Made by a program: the position numbers and the translations under genes | In this document: piece by piece, positions 61,101-64,000 of the stretch | Position numbering within the stretch: the first letter of the stretch is position 1 | How the letters are laid out: the number at the start of each line of letters is the position of its first letter | Notes under the pieces: model-generated | The model's input: the letters and a program-made list of their open reading frames with translations, nothing else | The model's database searches: none | What the model was told of the DNA's origin: nothing | Origin: Lentisphaerota bacterium | GTDB lineage: Bacteria; Verrucomicrobiota; Lentisphaeria; Victivallales; Victivallaceae | Direction of reading: 5' to 3' | Assembly: GCA_015061625.1 (NCBI GenBank) | Contig: SUWG01000004.1 | Location: forward strand, 1-64,000 | Length of the DNA stretch: 64,000 nt

Positions 61101-61292
61101 GGTAGCAACTGTATCGGCAACTTCCTGACTGCTGGCACCGGTATAAGTTGCCATGACCATGATCGTCGGTGGCGCGATTTCCGGATATTCAGCAATAGGT
61201 GCATTGAACAGGCAGAGAGAACCGGCAATAACAGTGACGATGGAAACAACCATCGCCAACTTGGGCCGATCAATAAAAATTTGCGAAAACAT
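58173..61292 (-). CDS. RND efflux pump, HAE1 (AcrB/MexB) type
   Basis: A proton-driven inner membrane multidrug exporter, 1039 residues, the usual length. The N-terminus MFSQIFIDRPKLAMVVSI is typical. Membrane helix 4 has the two proton-relay aspartates (GSLVDDAIVVTEN) and helix 10 has the partner lysine (GLACKNAILMVEFSKQE). Two periplasmic porter domains lie between. The start is ATG 61292, with GGAGG 9 bases upstream, slightly overlapping the adaptor gene's end. It follows a MarR regulator and a periplasmic adaptor. No outer membrane channel gene is in the window. Confidence 0.93.
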   Translation of the reverse strand: MFSQIFIDRPKLAMVVSIVTVIAGSLCLFNAPIAEYPEIAPPTIMVMATYTGASSQEVADTVATVIEEQCNGLEGLLYFSSTCSNNGMYMLEITFESGSDTDINLVNVQNAVKRAEPLLPDVVKRNGVRQFKRSGDILALYNFTTDGSVLSLTELSNFIRTNVRDPLSRVPGISEVSIMGERNYSMRIWLDTRKMAGLGISTADVSNAIQAQNVQAAAGSIGTEGSSEYIQFKLTTLGRLHTVEEFENIIVLSKENGEQVKLKDIARVELGAESYTNGSRFNGEDAIALMIYRNTDANALDVVARANALLAELKETQFPEGVDYQIGYDPTEYIRITMAEIFETLLLTLILVVAITYLFLQDWRATLVPTLTIPVSLIGTFIFLIPLGFSINLLTMFGLILVIGSLVDDAIVVTENCMRLIEEEGLSPKEAASKSMKQITGAVIATTLVIVAIYVPVGFYGGMVGTIYLQFSVTMCISLCLSTVNALTLSPALCALLLRKPKENVVFRGFNKALAWSCKGYMKISRFMVRYTIIAIVIFAGVIYMNYYYLSSIPGSFIPTEDKGAIMGMVELRPGATLAETNRVLQQIESQIDQIPGIENCISIYGYSFTSGAGENCGTFIMTLDDWDLRNTPETQINAIQARLQQIAAEIPEARINFFQPPAIMGLGVTGGVTFMLQANAGQTPEQLQQTMNRLLMRLNSLQGMVMMAFGSFESGTPEMYLDVDFEKAAALGVSKSQIFSVLMSNVASEYVNDFNLMGYSFKVKMQSEDEERADTNGLLQLQVRSDRGAMVELGAFATLRRTAGSRSLTRFNQLLSAKITVQALPGVSSQTVMKEIEKIMAEDEFKNGYQISWTDMSYQERGNEGRIIQLLILALVFGYLFLVGQYESWTIPISVVLSFFFAMLGGFIGMKYSGLDFSIYAQLGIVMLIGLACKNAILMVEFSKQERESGKSVEEAAQNGFSHRYRAVLMTAWSFVIGVFPMVIATGAGAGSRQAIGITTFYGMLLSTIVGIVFIPALYAFFQRAREWVYGWFDRNKK

Positions 61293-61294
61293 GA

Positions 61295-62407
61295 TCAATT
61301 ACCTCCAACAGTAATTGGCACAACGACATTGCCGGGAATCACTTTGTGAGTACCATCGATGACAATTCTTTCGCCGGGCTGCAATCCGGATTCAATGATT
61401 TGGAAACCATTCTGGGTTTCTCCGAGTTCAACCGGTCTGATTGACGCTCTGTTTTCAGCATCCAGAACATATACATAGTTTATTCCGCTGTTGCTGACGA
61501 TCGCCGAAACCGGCACAACTGTACGGATGCCATCTTTCTTGGACATCGTCACCGAAACCAGAGAATCAGGGATAAGTCTCATATCCGGATTTTGCACTTG
61601 CGCCCGGATACGGATAGTGTCAGTATCTTTGTCAACCTTGTTATCGATAAAGACGATCCGGCAGGCATCAGGATTTATCGAACTGTTGACAAAAACGGAA
61701 TTATCCGCAAGTTTTATTTCCAAAGAAGCCTGATTCTGCAAATTAGCGAAAGAACCGCCGAAAATACGGTTGTAATCACTCATAGTGATCCAGATATTGA
61801 TATACATTGAATCGACAGAAACAATAGTCACAAGTGATCCGGAAGCAGGGGTAACATAGTTTCCGGGAGAAAAAGTTGCCCGTCCGGCTTTGCCATCAAT
61901 AGGAGAACGAATAATTGTATAACTCAGATTATTGCGGGCATCCAACAACGCCGCTTCAGCAGCCAAAACAGCCGCTTTGCAGGTAGCTTCCTGGCGGACA
62001 GCCTCATCAAAAGTACTTTCTGCGACGGCCTTCTGATTCCACAATCTGGTTTGCCGTTCCAAATTTTTTCTGGCGAATTCGTATTCAGCTTTAGCCTGAT
62101 TCAATTTAGCTTCAGCGTTTTGGACTGCAGCGCGATAAGTCGTATCTTCAAGCACAAAAAGGATATCGCCTTTTTTTACAATATCACCGCTGCTGAATCT
62201 TTGCTCCAGAATCACTCCATTGATACGGGCAACGAGAGAAACCTCGTCAACTGCAGTAACTTTACCGATATAACGCCGGGTTGTTTCTTTGGTCAACTGC
62301 GTAACCACCCCTACTCTGACCGCTTCAGGCGGCCTTTCCACGGCACTCACACAAGTTCCGGCGATCATCACCGCACAAAACAACAAATTTTTCCAACTGC
62401 TTTTCAC
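61295..62407 (-). CDS. RND periplasmic adaptor (membrane fusion protein)
   Basis: A 370-residue exported protein with a signal peptide ending near residue 22 (IAGTCVSA). It has a barrel-sandwich/lipoyl segment (VARINGVILEQRFSSGDIVK, GDILFVLEDTTY), a helical hairpin (about 75-135), the returning lipoyl half (SPIDGKAGRATFSPGNYV) and a beta-barrel/proximal domain ending ERIVIDGTHKVIPGNVVVPI. It links the pump to an outer membrane channel. There is no classical lipobox, so it may be anchored by its signal helix or be free. It is third from the promoter end of the operon marR-adaptor-pump-coiled-coil. Confidence 0.9.
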   Translation of the reverse strand: MKSSWKNLLFCAVMIAGTCVSAVERPPEAVRVGVVTQLTKETTRRYIGKVTAVDEVSLVARINGVILEQRFSSGDIVKKGDILFVLEDTTYRAAVQNAEAKLNQAKAEYEFARKNLERQTRLWNQKAVAESTFDEAVRQEATCKAAVLAAEAALLDARNNLSYTIIRSPIDGKAGRATFSPGNYVTPASGSLVTIVSVDSMYINIWITMSDYNRIFGGSFANLQNQASLEIKLADNSVFVNSSINPDACRIVFIDNKVDKDTDTIRIRAQVQNPDMRLIPDSLVSVTMSKKDGIRTVVPVSAIVSNSGINYVYVLDAENRASIRPVELGETQNGFQIIESGLQPGERIVIDGTHKVIPGNVVVPITVGGN

Positions 62408-62410
62408 TTT

Positions 62411-62890
62411 TTATTCTCCTTTTTTATCGGTTAAAAATTTATTGAATTCACTTAAAATTTCTTCAAAGCAACGGACTTTTTCCTCATCACATCCCAAAAT
62501 AAAATCATTCACATTACTGCCGAAAAGACGCTCGGTTTTGTCACGATGAGCAACTCCCTTTTCAGATATTCTGATGCATACTTTGCGACGATCGTCTTGA
62601 GAGGTGACTCTTTCGAGATATCCGCGCTGCACCAGATTTTCAACGGTCACCGACACAGCACTGCAGGAGAGACCGAGTTTTTCGGCAAGGTCACGCAACA
62701 TGACACCTTCCTGCCGGTTGACAGTCATGCGCCACACTGCACGGAGCACCCTGCTCTGACTGACGGTCAAATTCATGAACTCCCGGATTTTACTTTGTGA
62801 TTGCTGCTGCAACCACAAATCACGCAATTCATCAGTCACATCACAGATCAACCGGCATATATGTATGCCATATTTTTCTTTATCTGTCAA
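62411..62890 (-). CDS. MarR-family transcriptional regulator of the efflux operon
   Basis: A 159-residue winged-helix repressor. Residues 55-120 contain the HTH and wing: MLRDLAEKLGLSCSAVSVTV, ENLVQRGYLERVTSQDDRRK and CIRISEKG. The start is a TTG at 62890, chosen because GGAGG lies 6 bases before it and no in-frame ATG fits. The adaptor gene begins 3 bases after the stop, so the regulator and pump are one operon and the repressor probably controls itself. A consensus promoter lies upstream. Confidence 0.88.
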   Translation of the reverse strand: MTDKEKYGIHICRLICDVTDELRDLWLQQQSQSKIREFMNLTVSQSRVLRAVWRMTVNRQEGVMLRDLAEKLGLSCSAVSVTVENLVQRGYLERVTSQDDRRKVCIRISEKGVAHRDKTERLFGSNVNDFILGCDEEKVRCFEEILSEFNKFLTDKKGE

Positions 62891-62935
62891 GAAAAACCTC
62901 CATCAAAATACAATCCGGCAATACCAATTTTTCTT

Positions 62936-62964
62936 AATATACATGAAGTCCGAACTTTTTACAA
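62936..62964 (-). promoter_or_regulatory. Promoter of the marR efflux operon
   Basis: On the minus strand, -35 TTGTAA (62959-62964), 17 bases, and -10 TATATT (62936-62941). Confidence 0.6.
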
Positions 62965-62996
62965 ATTAAAAGGAGATGTTGAAGCAAAAAAAATGC

Positions 62997-63836
62997 TTAA
63001 TTTTTTACTCGGTAAATCGCGCGTCCCTGCAAAAGATCGATCTCACCATCAAAGTCAGGATTCTGATGGACAACATAAATCACATTTTGCAGTTCGTTGA
63101 AAAGTACACTGAAACTTCGATTAACCGGAAAAGTGACATAAAGATCGCGTTCATTGCCGAAAAGATCACTGGTCAAAACGACACGCAGTTGATTAACATT
63201 GGAAATATCCACCTGTTTGACAGTTATATCCCGACACTCCCGGGTCGCCACCATAATCAATTCGACGGCTTTGCTGACAGCGAATTGATTGCTGGAATCC
63301 CCGATGATTTCCGGAAGCATATAAGTTGCTTCTGCAGATTCTTCTCTTTTGAATTTAACACACTTTTCATCAATAAACATATCACCGTCAATGACAGCGC
63401 GCGGTATGCGTTCCTTGAATTCAAAGACCAGCATATCAGGTAGAACAAGTTGCACTCTGGCATCTTCGACATTACCAAGTTCCAGACATTTTTCCCGGAT
63501 TTTTCCAATATCCAGTGTAAAAACATTAGCAGCCAGCGGAATCCCCAATCGTTGGATCAATTCAAAGTCACGCCCCTGCCAATACCCATTTTTCACTTCA
63601 ACCTGATAGAGTTTGAAACGCGGATTTTTGTAAACCAATTCCTGCGGGATAAGACACAGCAGCCAAACAAATCCACCGATAAGCACAACCAGCAAAAGCA
63701 GAGAGCAACACAACAGAAATTTGTGCCACAATGAAGACACTGAAGCACCCTTATCCCTGCCGGATGTTTTTTTGGTCACTGTCTTTTTTGCTGCAGTTTT
63801 ACTGCTGCTTTTTGAACTGTTTTTTTTTATTGCCAT
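62997..63836 (-). CDS. ftsQ: FtsQ/DivIB-like cell division protein
   Basis: A 279-residue bitopic protein. The N-terminal 35 residues are Lys/Ser-rich and cytoplasmic. One membrane span lies at about 41-64. The POTRA domain follows (RFKLYQVEVKNGYWQGRDFE to LVLPDMLVFEFKERIPRAVI), and the FtsQ beta domain ends DFDGEIDLLQGRAIYRVKN. FtsQ ties FtsB and FtsL to the divisome. A terminator separates it from the incomplete minus-strand gene upstream, so it probably has its own promoter nearby, not clearly seen. Confidence 0.85.
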   Translation of the reverse strand: MAIKKNSSKSSSKTAAKKTVTKKTSGRDKGASVSSLWHKFLLCCSLLLLVVLIGGFVWLLCLIPQELVYKNPRFKLYQVEVKNGYWQGRDFELIQRLGIPLAANVFTLDIGKIREKCLELGNVEDARVQLVLPDMLVFEFKERIPRAVIDGDMFIDEKCVKFKREESAEATYMLPEIIGDSSNQFAVSKAVELIMVATRECRDITVKQVDISNVNQLRVVLTSDLFGNERDLYVTFPVNRSFSVLFNELQNVIYVVHQNPDFDGEIDLLQGRAIYRVKN

Positions 63837-63868
63837 TCAAAAAACTTTCCTGTATCCCTAAAAAAATC

Positions 63869-63904
63869 AAAAAAGTGACGTCCCGAATTGATACGAAACG
63901 TCAC
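63869..63904 (-). terminator. Terminator between the incomplete gene and ftsQ
   Basis: On the minus strand GTGACGT pairs with ACGTCAC, with a 16-base loop, followed by TTTTTTGATTTTTTT. It lies after the stop at 63929 and before ftsQ. Confidence 0.75.
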
Positions 63905-63928
63905 CGACAGAATCAAATATCACCAAGA

Positions 63929-64000
63929 TTATTTCACCATAAATCCGTGACGTTTGAGTTCAGATTTCAATTCAGGTATTTCAATCATCTTGAAATGAAA
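63929..64000 (-). CDS. C-terminal end of an incomplete gene
   Basis: The last 23 codons of a minus-strand gene run in from the window edge and stop with TAA at 63931-63929. The tail reads MIEIPELKSELKRHGFMVK at its end. Upstream neighbours of ftsQ are often mur or ddl genes, but the short tail does not allow an assignment. Confidence 0.55.
   Translation of the reverse strand, partial: FHFKMIEIPELKSELKRHGFMVK

Noticed and set aside
1-64000. tRNA, rRNA or prophage regions
   Set aside because: No cloverleaf, rRNA segment, integrase or phage structural gene was seen in any gap.

Overview
The window looks like a chromosomal segment from a Lentisphaerota (Victivallales-like) or closely related PVC-group bacterium, probably gut-associated. 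The main evidence is a pseudopilin with the [17 protein letters not shown] signature and a variable tail placed beside secreted carbohydrate-active proteins. Other support comes from a CBM9-type secreted hydrolase, a GH99/WbsX-like protein, an McsA/McsB pair outside a Firmicute context, and a Rho factor with an Asn/Arg-rich insertion. The assignment is inference from gene content. Base composition is moderate and fairly uniform, and sigma70-type promoters (TTGNNN, 16-17 bp, TATANT) are readable in many gaps.

Layout. 1-130 holds what looks like the right end of an IS200/IS605-type element. 233-1938 carries a metallophosphoesterase and a TauE/SafE permease. 1929-14469 is a long minus-strand housekeeping block: dnaX, rph, an SRP RNA, accD, an isochorismatase-type hydrolase, an aminotransferase, a stand-alone 5'-3' exonuclease with a structured RNA in front, a GNAT acetyltransferase, argC, a DUF1846 protein, a polyol-dehydrogenase-like protein, a PHP protein and a hypothetical. 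14585-17528 has a GT39-type membrane glycosyltransferase, frr and an XRE regulator. 17762-20914 (plus) is gpsA, a TIM-barrel isomerase, nth and a DUF374 acyltransferase. 20918-22600 (minus) is a small membrane protein and a CorA-type transporter behind a strongly folded leader. 22763-29944 (plus) is mcsA-mcsB, coaE-rho-ftsB-like, a LysM lipoprotein, coaB and psd.

29969-32482 holds a zinc-ribbon protein followed by a TIR protein with zinc ribbon, TPR, TIR, coiled coil, one membrane span and a short BspA-type leucine-rich tail. A paralogue at 51989-53785 is nearly identical over its first ~295 codons and then diverges. 32549-37743 is an amino-sugar/sugar-phosphate set: nagA, a nucleotidyltransferase, a NahK-like kinase, a NagD-like HAD phosphatase and a PfkB kinase. 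It is followed by a hypothetical membrane protein, rpsD with a hairpin leader, an AIM24 protein and a rod-like candidate small RNA.

41407-50838 (minus) is a six-gene glycan-utilisation cluster: a GH99-like protein, an esterase, a pseudopilin, a LamG protein, a CBM9 protein and a putative glycosidase. It is divergent from an AraC regulator, and AraC-style direct repeats lie in the shared promoter. 53782-57422 has a second metallophosphoesterase and the argD-argF-mntP operon. 57478-63836 (minus) has a coiled-coil exported protein, a marR-MFP-RND efflux operon and ftsQ. The tail of one more minus-strand gene reaches the window edge.

The most notable items are the membrane-anchored TIR pair (an inverted Toll-like arrangement) and three unrecognised structured RNAs: the corA leader, the RNA before the exonuclease gene, and the rod-like RNA at 41055-41271.
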